64,000 bases of DNA from Methylopila sp. Yamaguchi. Lineage in GTDB: Bacteria; Pseudomonadota; Alphaproteobacteria; Rhizobiales; Methylopilaceae. The DNA lies in assembly GCF_002897035.1 (NCBI RefSeq), contig NZ_BAUX01000006.1, positions 124,001-188,000 on the forward strand, in the 5' to 3' direction. Below the pieces are notes generated by a model. That model did no database searches. It saw nothing but the letters and a program-made list of their open reading frames with translations, and was not told where the DNA came from. Both the position numbers and the translations under genes were made by a program. Positions 1 through 8,187 of this stretch are shown in pieces. Each line of letters starts with the position of its first letter. Position 1 is the first letter of the stretch.

Positions 1-111
1 ACGCCAGGCCTGATTTCGCGCTGCAGCCGGGCGGACGGCTTCGGGGCCAGCGCGTCGACGACGCTCCAAAGAGCCTTTAGATTTAACCCGTTCCAGACGG
101 GTGGGGCTGCG
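1..111. other. Left edge, no assignable gene
   Basis: A reading frame open from the window edge ends at the TAG at 78-80 on the plus strand. It could be the last 25 residues of an upstream gene, but it is too short to recognise. The AT-richer stretch at about 76-90 may belong to the NnrU promoter. Confidence 0.25.
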
Positions 112-681
112 ATGGCGATTCTGGCGTTCGGGTTGGCGCTCTTTCTCGGAACGCACCTCTTCACACGGGCGGCGGGGCTTCGCGCCGCCCTCGTCGCCCG
201 GCTCGGCGAGACCGGCTACAAGGGGCTCTACTCGCTTGCGTCCGCGGTCGGGCTGGCGGCGATCATCTACGGCTACAGCCACGCGCCCGCCGTCGCGCTC
301 TGGAGCCCGCCGGGCTGGACGCGCCACATCCCGATCACGCTGATGTGGCCGGCGTTCGTTCTGCTGCTCGCCGCCTATCTGCCGGGCAAAATCCGGGAGC
401 GCGCCAAGCATCCCATGCTTGCGGCGGTGAAGCTCTGGGCCTTCTCCCATCTCTGCGCCAACGGCGATCTCCCCAGCGTCCTGCTGTTCGGCGGCTTCCT
501 CGCTTACGGGGTGATCGCCCGCATCCTGCTGAAGCGCCACGAACGCGCGCACGGCGCCCCGGCGCGCCGGGGATCGTGGCAGAACGACGTGGTGGCGGTC
601 GCGCTCGGCACGGTGCTGTACGCCTTGTTCGGGGCGTTCCTGCACGCGGTCCTGATCGGCGTGCCGGCTTTCATCCTGTAG
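112..681 (+). CDS. NnrU family membrane protein
   Basis: A 189-residue integral inner-membrane protein with about five hydrophobic segments (near residues 2-15, 38-58, 75-92, 118-140 and 160-188). The sequence matches the NnrU family: the early GTHLFTR stretch, the GYKGLYSLAS segment after the first helix, and the WAFSHLCANGD motif around residues 103-113. NnrU is named from denitrifiers, where it is needed for nitrite/nitric oxide respiration, but its biochemical role is unknown and homologs are common in non-denitrifiers. No nir or nor genes lie nearby, so a denitrification role is not supported. The start is the ATG after a GTGGGG stretch. Confidence 0.85.
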   Translation: MAILAFGLALFLGTHLFTRAAGLRAALVARLGETGYKGLYSLASAVGLAAIIYGYSHAPAVALWSPPGWTRHIPITLMWPAFVLLLAAYLPGKIRERAKHPMLAAVKLWAFSHLCANGDLPSVLLFGGFLAYGVIARILLKRHERAHGAPARRGSWQNDVVAVALGTVLYALFGAFLHAVLIGVPAFIL

Positions 682-804
682 GGGCCGCCGCGCAAAGCGT
701 TTGCCGCCGCGGGGGCGCGCCGCTATGGTGCGCGCCGCGCCGGGGGCGGCTTCGCCCCGCGGCCGCGCGTGCGTTTTCAAGACGTCAGGATTGCGTAAGG
801 CCAG

Positions 805-1479
805 ATGACCGACATTTTCCATGAGGTCCAGGACGACCTCCGCCGCGAGCGCATGAAGGCGCTGTGGGATCGGTTCGGATGGCTGGTCGTCTCCGTCGCA
901 GTGCTGATTGTCGTCGGCGTCGGCGGGTGGCGCGGCTACGAGTACTACCAGGGTCGGCAAGCCCAGGCCGCAGGAGACCGTTACCAGGCGGCGAGCCGGC
1001 TTGCGGCCGACGGCAAGACCGACGAGGCGCGCGCCGCCTTCGCGAGCCTGGCGGCCGACGGCCCGAAGGGCTACCAGGCCCTGGCCCGTTTGCGTGAGGC
1101 CGACGTGGCGACGACCAAGGACCCGGCCGGCGCCCTCAAGATCTACGAAGGCGTGGCGAACGACGGCGGGGTCGATTCCCTGCTGCGCGACGCCGCTCGC
1201 GTGCGCGGCGGCTACATCGCCGTCGATCATGCCGCAGCCGCGGACGTGCGCCGGCTTGTCGAGCCGCTTGCGGTCGACGCCAGCCCGTGGCGGCATACGG
1301 CGCGCGAACTGATCGGCCTCGCGGCCTTCAAGGCGAACGACGTTACGGAAGCCCGCCGTCAGTTCGAGGCGATCGTGGCCGACGCCGAGGCGCCCGCGGG
1401 CGCGCGGCAGCGCGCCGACCTGATGCTTGCGGTGCTGCCGCCGGCCGCGCCGGCGCCCGCCGCCAAGGACGCGAAGTAA
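805..1479 (+). CDS. Membrane-anchored TPR-like protein (YfgM type)
   Basis: A 224-residue protein with a short cytosolic N-terminus, one membrane helix at about residues 24-43 (WLVVSVAVLIVVGVGGWRGY) and an alanine-rich TPR-like domain facing the periplasm. It matches the YfgM/TPR_21 family, which in E. coli is an ancillary factor at the Sec translocon and periplasmic chaperone network. In alphaproteobacteria this gene usually precedes bamB and der; here der is retained, but a tiny lipoprotein gene sits in the bamB slot. The C-terminus is a low-complexity Ala-Pro tail. Confidence 0.8.
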   Translation: MTDIFHEVQDDLRRERMKALWDRFGWLVVSVAVLIVVGVGGWRGYEYYQGRQAQAAGDRYQAASRLAADGKTDEARAAFASLAADGPKGYQALARLREADVATTKDPAGALKIYEGVANDGGVDSLLRDAARVRGGYIAVDHAAAADVRRLVEPLAVDASPWRHTARELIGLAAFKANDVTEARRQFEAIVADAEAPAGARQRADLMLAVLPPAAPAPAAKDAK

Positions 1480-1547
1480 GTAAGTTCGTCGAGTGATGCT
1501 CCGGCCGGGGGACCACCGCCGGCCCGTTCAAGGGGGATGCCGCTTCC

Positions 1548-1772
1548 GTGACCGACCGTTCGAAACGTCTTCTGCGCCTGGCCGTCGTGGCGGCGCTCGC
1601 CGGCTCCGCCGCCGGTTGCGACACGCTCTCCAACATGAACCCCTTCGGCGAGAAGAAGACGCCGCTGGCGGGCGAGCGTCGCCCGGTTCCCCAGGTCGCG
1701 CCGAACCCGCCGGACACGGTGCCGCAGCCGCTCTCGGCGCTGCCGGCGCCCTCCGCCGCTTCGTTCGCCTGA
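1548..1772 (+). CDS. Short lipoprotein in the bamB position
   Basis: A 74-residue protein with a lipoprotein signal: basic start, hydrophobic core, then AGC with the lipidated Cys at about residue 24. The mature part is about 50 residues, mostly Pro and Ala, with an NPFGEKKTPLAGERR segment resembling the N-terminal linker of alphaproteobacterial BamB lipoproteins. No beta-propeller follows. It starts at a GTG preceded by AAGGGGG and lies 80 bases before der, where bamB normally stands. It may be a truncated BamB remnant or an independent small lipoprotein. Confidence 0.65.
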   Translation: MTDRSKRLLRLAVVAALAGSAAGCDTLSNMNPFGEKKTPLAGERRPVPQVAPNPPDTVPQPLSALPAPSAASFA

Positions 1773-1797
1773 CCGCCTGACGGCCGCCTCTCGGCCG

Positions 1798-1818
1798 CCG
1801 GCGCGGATCAGGCGCCGG
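1798..1818. promoter_or_regulatory. Hairpin between the lipoprotein gene and der
   Basis: A perfect 7-bp inverted repeat (CCGGCGC ... GCGCCGG) with a 7-base loop, between the lipoprotein stop and the der start. No T-run follows, so it is not a classical terminator. Confidence 0.3.
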
Positions 1819-1852
1819 ACCTGGGGTCTCCACCCAAGAAGGCCGCCGTCAC

Positions 1853-3217
1853 GTGACAGATGCTCCCTCGCCCCTGCGTCCCATGCCGGTCGTCGCCGTC
1901 GTCGGGCGGCCGAACGTCGGCAAGTCGACGCTGTTCAACCGGCTCGTCGGCAAGCGGCTCGCGCTCGTCGACGACCGGCCGGGGGTGACGCGCGACCGCC
2001 GCGAGGGGGAAGGCCGCCTCGGCGACCTGACGTTCCGCATCGTCGACACCGCAGGCCTCGAGAACGCCGCAGAGGGCTCGCTCGAGGCCCGCATGCGGGC
2101 GCAGACCGAGGCGGCGATCACGGAAGCCGACATCATCCTGTTCATGGTGGACGCCCGCGCCGGCGTGACGGCGGACGACGAGCGCTTCGCCGACGTCGTG
2201 CGCCGCGCCATGCGCCCGGTCATCCTGCTCGCCAACAAGGCCGAAGGCCGGGCGGGCGTGGACGGCGCCTATGACTCCTATCGTCTCGGTCTCGGCGACC
2301 CGCTGCCGATCTCCGCCGAACATGCGGAAGGCCTCGGCGATCTCTACGACGCGCTTGCGGCGCTCATGCCTGAGCCGGACGACGAGGAGGACGCGGAAGG
2401 CGAGGGCGCTCCGCTGCGCATCGCCATCGTCGGCCGCCCCAACGCCGGCAAGTCCACGCTGGTGAACCGCCTCGTCGGCTCAGAGCGCATGCTGACGGGC
2501 CCGGAGGCCGGCATCACCCGCGATTCGGTCTCGATCGACTGGGAGTGGCGCGGCCGCCGCGTGCGGCTGGTCGACACCGCGGGCCTGCGCCGGAAGGCTC
2601 GGGTGATCGACAAGCTCGAGAAGCTCTCGGTCGCGGACGCGATTCGCTCGATCAAGTTCGCCGAGGTCGTCGTCGTGCTGCTCGACGCGACGATCCCGTT
2701 CGAGAAGCAGGACCTGTCGATCGCCGATCTGGTCACCCGCGAAGGGCGGGCGCTGGTCATCGGGCTCAACAAGTGGGACCTCGTCGAGAACCGCAACGAG
2801 CAGCTCAAAGCCCACGGCGAGTCGCTCGAGCGTCTGCTGCCGCAGGTGAAGGGCGTGACGCTTGCGCCGCTTTCCGGCCAGACCGGGGAGGGCGTGGACA
2901 GGCTGATGACCGCGATCGTCAAGACCCACGAGGTCTGGAACCGCCGCGTCTCGACCGCTGCCCTCAACCGCTGGCTGGAAGAGGTGCTCGAGCGGCATCC
3001 GCCGCCCGCGGTCGCCGGCAAGCGCATCAAGCTGCGTTACGCCACGCAGCCCAAAGCGCGGCCGCCGTACTTCGTCGTCTTCGGCACCCGCACGGAAGAG
3101 CTGCCGGACTCTTATGTCCGCTATCTCACCAACAGCCTGCGGGAAACCTTCGACCTGCCGGGCGTGCCGATCCGCGTGACGTTCCGCCAGCCGGACAATC
3201 CGTACGACAAGAAGTGA
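1853..3217 (+). CDS. der: Ribosome assembly GTPase Der (EngA)
   Basis: A 454-residue double-GTPase essential for maturation of the 50S ribosomal subunit. Two tandem G domains are visible: P-loop GRPNVGKS at residues 18-25 with DTAG at 65-68, and a second GRPNAGKS near residue 193 with [10 protein letters not shown] and NKWD near 306. A KH-like C-terminal domain ends in the usual [12 protein letters not shown] stretch. An acidic linker ([10 protein letters not shown]) separates the G domains. Length is normal. It starts at a GTG right after AAGAAGG. Confidence 0.97.
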   Translation: MTDAPSPLRPMPVVAVVGRPNVGKSTLFNRLVGKRLALVDDRPGVTRDRREGEGRLGDLTFRIVDTAGLENAAEGSLEARMRAQTEAAITEADIILFMVDARAGVTADDERFADVVRRAMRPVILLANKAEGRAGVDGAYDSYRLGLGDPLPISAEHAEGLGDLYDALAALMPEPDDEEDAEGEGAPLRIAIVGRPNAGKSTLVNRLVGSERMLTGPEAGITRDSVSIDWEWRGRRVRLVDTAGLRRKARVIDKLEKLSVADAIRSIKFAEVVVVLLDATIPFEKQDLSIADLVTREGRALVIGLNKWDLVENRNEQLKAHGESLERLLPQVKGVTLAPLSGQTGEGVDRLMTAIVKTHEVWNRRVSTAALNRWLEEVLERHPPPAVAGKRIKLRYATQPKARPPYFVVFGTRTEELPDSYVRYLTNSLRETFDLPGVPIRVTFRQPDNPYDKK

Positions 3218-3224
3218 GCCATCG

Positions 3225-4454
3225 GTGTCGAAGCGCACGCGTTCGGAACAGTTTCAACGCGCGCTGCGGCCGATAACCGAATTTGTCGAACGTCGCCGGG
3301 TGGCGGCGCCGTCGCTTGCCAGCATGGATCGTGCGGGCCTTCGCGCCGCGGCGTTCGGCTTCTCCACCTACAACATCGGCGACGATGTCCAGTCCTATGC
3401 GGCGCTTGCGCGCCTGCCGCGACTCGACGCCCTGATCGCGCGCGACCGTATGGCGATCGAGGCTCTCGACGGTCCCCATCTCGCGATCTTCAATTCTTGG
3501 TTCAAGCAAGGGCAGGACTACCGTCTGCCGCATCGCTCGATCGAGCCGGAGCTGTTCGGATTCGCCCTGGGCGCGGACAAGTTGCTCACAAGCCCGTGGC
3601 GGGGATGGCTCGCGGCGCGGGGACCGGTCGGGGCGCGGGACACGGACAGCGTCGACCTTTTGAGGTCAGCCGGGATCGCCGCGGACTGGGCCGGCTGCCT
3701 GACCCTTTTCATTGGGAAGGGGCTGGCGCCGGTTCCCGCGTCGGAGCGGCGGGGCGTGCTCATCGTTGACCTGCCGCAGGAGGCGATCGACGCTCACGTG
3801 CCGGCGGAGTTGCGCGAGGGCGCCGAAATCATCAGCAACTTCCTTCCCGCTTTGATCCGTCTCGATCCGTTGATGCGGTTCGCGACGCTCGCGCGACTGC
3901 TCGAGCGGCTGCGGACGGCGAAGCTCGTTATCACTCGGCGGCTCCACATCGCGTTGCCGAGCGTAGGCTTCGGCACGCCTGTCGTGGCGCTGCCCGACAG
4001 CGACATCAGCAACGCCCGCCGTCGCTTCTCCGGCTTCGACGAATTCCTTCCGACCGCGTTCCTGGACGATGCGCCGGGGCTGGCGGCCCTCGACTGGTCG
4101 ACCGTCCGGCCGTCGCGCATTCCGGCCTCTCTCGCCCGTTCCGAGGAAGCCTTGGAAAGCCGCCTCGCCGTCCGCTTTGGCCAGACGGCGCCGGCTCTGA
4201 TCGCGCCGCTCTATGACGGAGCGCCGTTGACGCTGCGCAATCCCGGGCTCGGCCCGGAGCCGATGACGGTTACGCTCTCCATGCGCGGACTCCGCCGCGA
4301 CTGCCGTCCGACGTGGTGGTCGACCGAACGGATCGAGCTGGACCTGCCCTGGTTCTCCGGCGTGGAGCGCTTCATGCTCGATGTGGCGGTGACGGCGCGG
4401 CGAACCCACGCCTCGACTCGCGTCGGCGCGCTTCCCGATCTGCTCCTGCGGTGA
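3225..4454 (+). CDS. Polysaccharide pyruvyl transferase family protein
   Basis: A 409-residue protein of the polysaccharide pyruvyl transferase family, which adds pyruvate ketals to sugars of exopolysaccharide or cell-surface glycans. Family hallmarks are NIGDDVQSYAA near residue 48, the ARDTDSVDLLRSAG segment, and the later TRRLHIALPSVGFGTPVVAL stretch. It begins 7 bases after the der stop with a GTG, so it may be cotranscribed with der. No glycan-synthesis genes are adjacent, so its acceptor is unknown. Confidence 0.75.
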   Translation: MSKRTRSEQFQRALRPITEFVERRRVAAPSLASMDRAGLRAAAFGFSTYNIGDDVQSYAALARLPRLDALIARDRMAIEALDGPHLAIFNSWFKQGQDYRLPHRSIEPELFGFALGADKLLTSPWRGWLAARGPVGARDTDSVDLLRSAGIAADWAGCLTLFIGKGLAPVPASERRGVLIVDLPQEAIDAHVPAELREGAEIISNFLPALIRLDPLMRFATLARLLERLRTAKLVITRRLHIALPSVGFGTPVVALPDSDISNARRRFSGFDEFLPTAFLDDAPGLAALDWSTVRPSRIPASLARSEEALESRLAVRFGQTAPALIAPLYDGAPLTLRNPGLGPEPMTVTLSMRGLRRDCRPTWWSTERIELDLPWFSGVERFMLDVAVTARRTHASTRVGALPDLLLR

Positions 4455-4479
4455 GCGCCAAAGCCGTTCGGCGCGCCTT

Positions 4480-5445
4480 TCAGATCAGGCCGGCGTCGCG
4501 GTAGAGCGCGGCGACGCGGTCGCGCTCGGTCTCTAGGAAGGCGGCGTAGGCTTCGCGCTTCAGCCGCAGCGGAAGCCAGTGCCGGCGCCCCAGGACGTTC
4601 GCCCAGGCCGGCGTCTCCAACAGCAGACTGACCGCTTCCGCGATCTGGCCGACCAGGCTGGGGTCCATGGTGTTCGGCGCGGCGAGGCCGCGCCAGTCCA
4701 CAAGCTCCAGGTCGACGCCGCTTTCCCGGAAGGTCGGCGCGTTGAAGCCGTCGACGCGCGCGCCCGCCGAGATCGCGAGAGCGCGCACCGAGCCTCCCTT
4801 CAGCTGTTGCGCGTAGGCCGGCACGCCGCCCGCGACCACGCTGATCGCTCCGCTCATCAGCGCGCGGAACATCTCGCCCGGCTCGTCGATCGCGGTGTAG
4901 CGCAGCGCCCTCGGACCGAGTTGGTAGGCGCGCGCGAGCGACAGGCAGAGCATGTGGCTCGCGCTGCCGAGCTCCCGGCCGGCGATGAGGGTCCGCGACG
5001 GGTCGCGGCGGAGCGCGGCCGCGAGGTCATCGAGCGTCTGCAGCGGCGATTGCTCGGGCACCAGCAGCACGAGGTGTTCGCCGCAGACCCGCTGGACGGC
5101 GGCGGTGTCGTCGAGCGTGATCGCCCGCCTCGCGAGGATGGACGCCCCGAGCGTGCCGAGGCTCGTGGCGAGGAGCAGCGGCTTCGTCTTCGGAGTGTTG
5201 ACGAAGCGCTCGAGCCCGACGACGCCGCCCTGGCCGGGCGCGTTGGTGACGGCGGCGGAGACCGCGCCGTTCATCTGGTTCAGGCCCTCGGCGAGGGCGC
5301 GGGCGACCTGGTCGAGGCTGTCGCCGAGCGAGGCCGGGGCGATGATCTCGACGGTCAGCGCCGCGTGGGCCGCGCGCGGCAGCGCGCCCGTCGCAAGGAG
5401 CGCCGCGATGGCGCGGCAGGCCGTGCGGCGGTCTGGAGCAAGCAT
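4480..5445 (-). CDS. Bug/TctC family periplasmic binding protein
   Basis: A 321-residue exported solute-binding protein of the Bug (TctC) family, which captures carboxylates for tripartite tricarboxylate transporters or acts as an orphan sensor. The N-terminus carries a signal with cleavage after ARAAHA. Family features include the APGQGGVVGLE region and the ERDRVAALYRDAGLI tail. No tctA or tctB membrane genes are present, so the ligand and partner are unknown. It lies downstream of, and on the same strand as, the PQQ/lanthanide-type ABC cluster, 99 bases after its last gene. Confidence 0.8.
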   Translation of the reverse strand: MLAPDRRTACRAIAALLATGALPRAAHAALTVEIIAPASLGDSLDQVARALAEGLNQMNGAVSAAVTNAPGQGGVVGLERFVNTPKTKPLLLATSLGTLGASILARRAITLDDTAAVQRVCGEHLVLLVPEQSPLQTLDDLAAALRRDPSRTLIAGRELGSASHMLCLSLARAYQLGPRALRYTAIDEPGEMFRALMSGAISVVAGGVPAYAQQLKGGSVRALAISAGARVDGFNAPTFRESGVDLELVDWRGLAAPNTMDPSLVGQIAEAVSLLLETPAWANVLGRRHWLPLRLKREAYAAFLETERDRVAALYRDAGLI

Positions 5446-5544
5446 GAGGAGGCCTTGGTGCTGCGCATGCGGCCCGCGCGTGGGCTGCGCGGGGAGGGCT
5501 GGGGTTCTCGCGCGCCGACGCGCCGCGTCAAGGGCGCGCCGCGG

Positions 5545-6279
5545 TCAGTCCATCCGGGCCTGGATCTCGCGGCCGAGCGTGAAGGCGAGCTGCTCCAGGA
5601 TCACCGGGCTCTCGCAGACGTAAGTCAGGGCCTGCGAGCGCTCGTCGTAGATCCGGGTGTCCCAGTCGCGCGCCTGCTCCTTCTGCTGGAACTCGGGGGA
5701 GTTCTGCGTCGCCATGTCCTTGCGCTCGGAAGCGAGCTTGAGGCTCTCCTGCTTGATCTTCTCCGACAGCGCGCGCTGCTTGCGGGCGTAGCGCTCGATG
5801 CCGGCCAGGATGGCGGAACGCGTGGTGTTGAGCTCCTCGAAGGCGCCGGCGAAGAGCAGCGTCAGCTTGGCGTTCTTCTCCGCCCCCGCGTCCTTCGCGA
5901 ACTTGTCGATCGCAGCGGCGGCCTCCTCCGGCTTCGTGCGGCGGGCGACGATGACCGGCACGAGGTCGGCCACGGCCTCGTCCTGCCGCCAGGTCTCGAG
6001 CGCCTGCTCGAGCGGAGGGCCGCTCCACATCTGGCCGTAGCCGAGCGCGCCGACCTTCGGCTGGATGCAGGGCCAGTCGGGATCGGCGGCGGCGCGGCGG
6101 TCGCCGCCGGGCTGCGCGGCGCGCGGCGTCGGCGCGGGCAGCGGAGTCTTGGGGCCATCGGCCGCGGGGGCGGCGGCCGGGGCCTGCGCGCCCTGGGCGA
6201 AGGCCTGCGGGGCGAGGCTCGCGCCTGCGAGCAACGCCGCGAGCGCCGCAGCGGTCAGGCGGCGAAGCGGAGTGGTCAT
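5545..6279 (-). CDS. Exported protein of the PQQ/lanthanide-type ABC cluster
   Basis: A 244-residue exported protein with a clear signal peptide ending at about AFA (residue 28), an Ala/Pro-rich linker to about residue 60, and a mainly helical domain ending in YVCESPVILEQLAFTLGREI. Two cysteines lie in the mature part (CIQPK and CESP). I do not recognise a named domain. Its position directly after the ABC permease matches the exported protein next to the lanthanide-utilisation ABC genes of Methylobacterium (LutG position); that equivalence is inferred from gene order. A GGGAGAC ribosome site precedes the ATG. Confidence 0.7.
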   Translation of the reverse strand: MTTPLRRLTAAALAALLAGASLAPQAFAQGAQAPAAAPAADGPKTPLPAPTPRAAQPGGDRRAAADPDWPCIQPKVGALGYGQMWSGPPLEQALETWRQDEAVADLVPVIVARRTKPEEAAAAIDKFAKDAGAEKNAKLTLLFAGAFEELNTTRSAILAGIERYARKQRALSEKIKQESLKLASERKDMATQNSPEFQQKEQARDWDTRIYDERSQALTYVCESPVILEQLAFTLGREIQARMD

Positions 6280-6385
6280 CGGTCGTCTCCCGAAGCATCC
6301 GGCGGTTCGGGGAGCGCGCGCGACGCGCTTCCTCCGCCTTCTCGTTCTGTGGGGAACTTAAGCGCGAAACCGCGCGCCGCCAGCC

Positions 6386-7273
6386 TCATTTGGCCGCATC
6401 CGGCCCGCCTCGGCGGCCCGTCAGCCCGGCGGAGGGATCATAGGCGTAGATCGCGGCCAGCAGGCAGGCCGCGCCGAACCCCGAGACCACCGCAAGCGAA
6501 GTCCACTCGACCTGCCCATAGAGCGCGAAGCGGATCAGCTCGACGGCGTGGGTGAAGGGATTGTAGCTGCAGATGTGCCAGAGCAGCACGTTCGCCTGCT
6601 GGATCCGCCACAGCGGATAGAGCGCCGAGGAGGCGAAGAACATCGGGAAGATCACGAAGTTCATCACGCTGGCGAAGTTCTCGAGCTGCTTGAAGATCGA
6701 CGACATCGCAAGCCCCATCGCGCCAAGCATCAGCCCGCTCAGGATCAGCGCCGGCAGCACGGTGAGGTAGCCCCACAGGCTGTCGGGCTGCACGTCCCAG
6801 AAGTAGGCGACGGCGAGGAACGCGTAGGCCTGGAGCAGCGACACCGCCACGCCCGCGACGAGCTTGGACACCAGCAGGAACCAGCGCGGGTAGGGGCTCA
6901 CGAGCAGGATGCGCATAGCGCCGACCTCGCGGTCGTAGACCATGGAGAGCGACGACTGCAGCCCGTTGAACAGCTGGATCATCGCGATCAGTCCGGGCGC
7001 GATGTAGACCTCGTAGAGCACGTAGGTCTCGTAGGGCGGGATGATCGATACGCCCAAGGTCGCGCGAAAGCCGGCGGCGAAGATGAACAGCCACACCAGC
7101 GGCCGCACCAGCGCCGAGAGGAAGCGGCCGCGCTGGTGGACGAAGCGCAGGCTCTCGCGCCAGACGATGCCGCCCATGCAGACGAGATAGCCGCCGAAGC
7201 TGACGTCCCGCGCGGGCAGGAAATCGGGCGAGCGCTCGCTGAGCGCGACAGGGGCGCGGTCGACGAGGCTCAT
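6386..7273 (-). CDS. ABC-2 type permease, PQQ alcohol dehydrogenase-linked system
   Basis: A 295-residue inner-membrane permease of the ABC-2 family, with about six membrane segments and the family's MVYDREVGAMRILLVSPYPRWFLLVSKL region. It matches the permease found beside PQQ-dependent alcohol dehydrogenases (PedC type) and the LutF position in Methylobacterium. The ATG overlaps the ATPase stop by 4 bases (ATGA), so the two are translationally coupled. A longer in-frame extension upstream exists but runs inside the ATPase gene and is basic, low-complexity sequence, so it is rejected. Confidence 0.85.
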   Translation of the reverse strand: MSLVDRAPVALSERSPDFLPARDVSFGGYLVCMGGIVWRESLRFVHQRGRFLSALVRPLVWLFIFAAGFRATLGVSIIPPYETYVLYEVYIAPGLIAMIQLFNGLQSSLSMVYDREVGAMRILLVSPYPRWFLLVSKLVAGVAVSLLQAYAFLAVAYFWDVQPDSLWGYLTVLPALILSGLMLGAMGLAMSSIFKQLENFASVMNFVIFPMFFASSALYPLWRIQQANVLLWHICSYNPFTHAVELIRFALYGQVEWTSLAVVSGFGAACLLAAIYAYDPSAGLTGRRGGPDAAK

Positions 7274-8067
7274 GCCGCTGTGTCCGTCTTGCGTTCGGCG
7301 GCCGTGTTCGGCCGTTCGGTCTCGGCCACGGCGGCCATGAAGGCGGTCCCGACGTCCTCGCTTCCGCCGCGGGCCCGCAGGTCGTCGATCCGGCCCTCCA
7401 GCAGCACGCGGCCCTTGTGCAGCACCACGACGCGGTCCGCCGCCTCGATCTCGTCCACCAGATGGGTCGCCCACAGCACGCCGATGCCGTCGTCGTCGAT
7501 CAGCCGGCGCACCTCGTCGAGGATCGCCCGCCGCGACCCGATGTCGAGCCCGACCGTAGGCTCGTCGAGGAGCAGCAGGCCGGGCCCGTGCAACAGGGCG
7601 CGCGCGATCTCGACCCGTCGCATCTGCCCGCCTGAGAGCGCCCGGACCTTTTCCTTCGCGCGCGCCGCAAGTCCCACCCGCTCGAGAACGGCGAGGCTGC
7701 GTCGCCGCGCCTCGGACCGCCCGATGCCGTGCAGCGCGGCGTGGTAGAGCAGGTTCTGCAGGACGCTCAGCTCCAGGTCCAGCGTACGCGACTGGAACAC
7801 GACCCCAAGCCGCGACAGCGCGCGGCTTGGCTGTTGACGGACGTCATGGCCAAGCACCGCGATCGCGCCGCTGCGGTTCTCGTAGAGCCGGGTGATGAGC
7901 GAGAACAGCGTGGTCTTGCCCGCGCCGTTCAGCCCCAACAGGGCGGTGAAGGCGCCCGAGGGCGCCGTGAGGCTCACGTCGTCCAGCGCCTTCTTCGCCC
8001 CGAAGGCGTGGGTGACCCCGGAGACGCGCAGCGCCGGAGCGCGCGTCTCGGCTGCGATTTCGCTCAT
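7270..8067 (-). CDS. ABC transporter ATPase, PQQ alcohol dehydrogenase-linked system
   Basis: A 265-residue ABC ATPase. Walker A is GLNGAGKTT near residue 44, the signature LSGGQMRR near 143, Walker B LLLLDEPTVGLD near 163-174 and the H-loop WATH near 198. It resembles the ATP-binding subunit associated with PQQ-dependent alcohol dehydrogenases and LutE of Methylobacterium. It pairs with the permease just downstream. A strong hairpin (8110-8127) lies upstream, between it and the beta-propeller gene. Confidence 0.9.
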   Translation of the reverse strand: MSEIAAETRAPALRVSGVTHAFGAKKALDDVSLTAPSGAFTALLGLNGAGKTTLFSLITRLYENRSGAIAVLGHDVRQQPSRALSRLGVVFQSRTLDLELSVLQNLLYHAALHGIGRSEARRRSLAVLERVGLAARAKEKVRALSGGQMRRVEIARALLHGPGLLLLDEPTVGLDIGSRRAILDEVRRLIDDDGIGVLWATHLVDEIEAADRVVVLHKGRVLLEGRIDDLRARGGSEDVGTAFMAAVAETERPNTAAERKTDTAA

Positions 8068-8109
8068 GCCGTTTCCGCTTAGCCGTTCGGTGTTCAGGCC
8101 GTCGGTCCA

Positions 8110-8127
8110 GCGGGCTTAAGAGCCCGC
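8110..8127. promoter_or_regulatory. Strong hairpin inside the ABC cluster
   Basis: GCGGGCT and AGCCCGC form a perfect 7-bp stem around a TAAG loop, in the 120-base gap between the beta-propeller gene and the ATPase gene. There is no T-run on the minus strand, so it may attenuate or stabilise mRNA rather than terminate. Confidence 0.45.
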
Positions 8128-8187
8128 GGGCTGGCGGAGGTTATGGCGCCCGGCTCTCGCAGGAAAACCGGGCGAAAAGACGAAGCT

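Noticed and set aside
4579..6555. A 658-codon open frame on the plus strand, antisense to the TctC and exported protein genes
   Set aside because: It is low-complexity, rich in Arg, Ala, Gly and Glu, has no domain pattern, and runs antisense to two genes with clear signal peptides. Such shadows are expected at this G+C.
6548..7747. A 399-codon plus-strand frame across the ABC permease and ATPase
   Set aside because: Composition is His, Arg, Glu, Val repeats; the minus-strand permease and ATPase have intact motifs.
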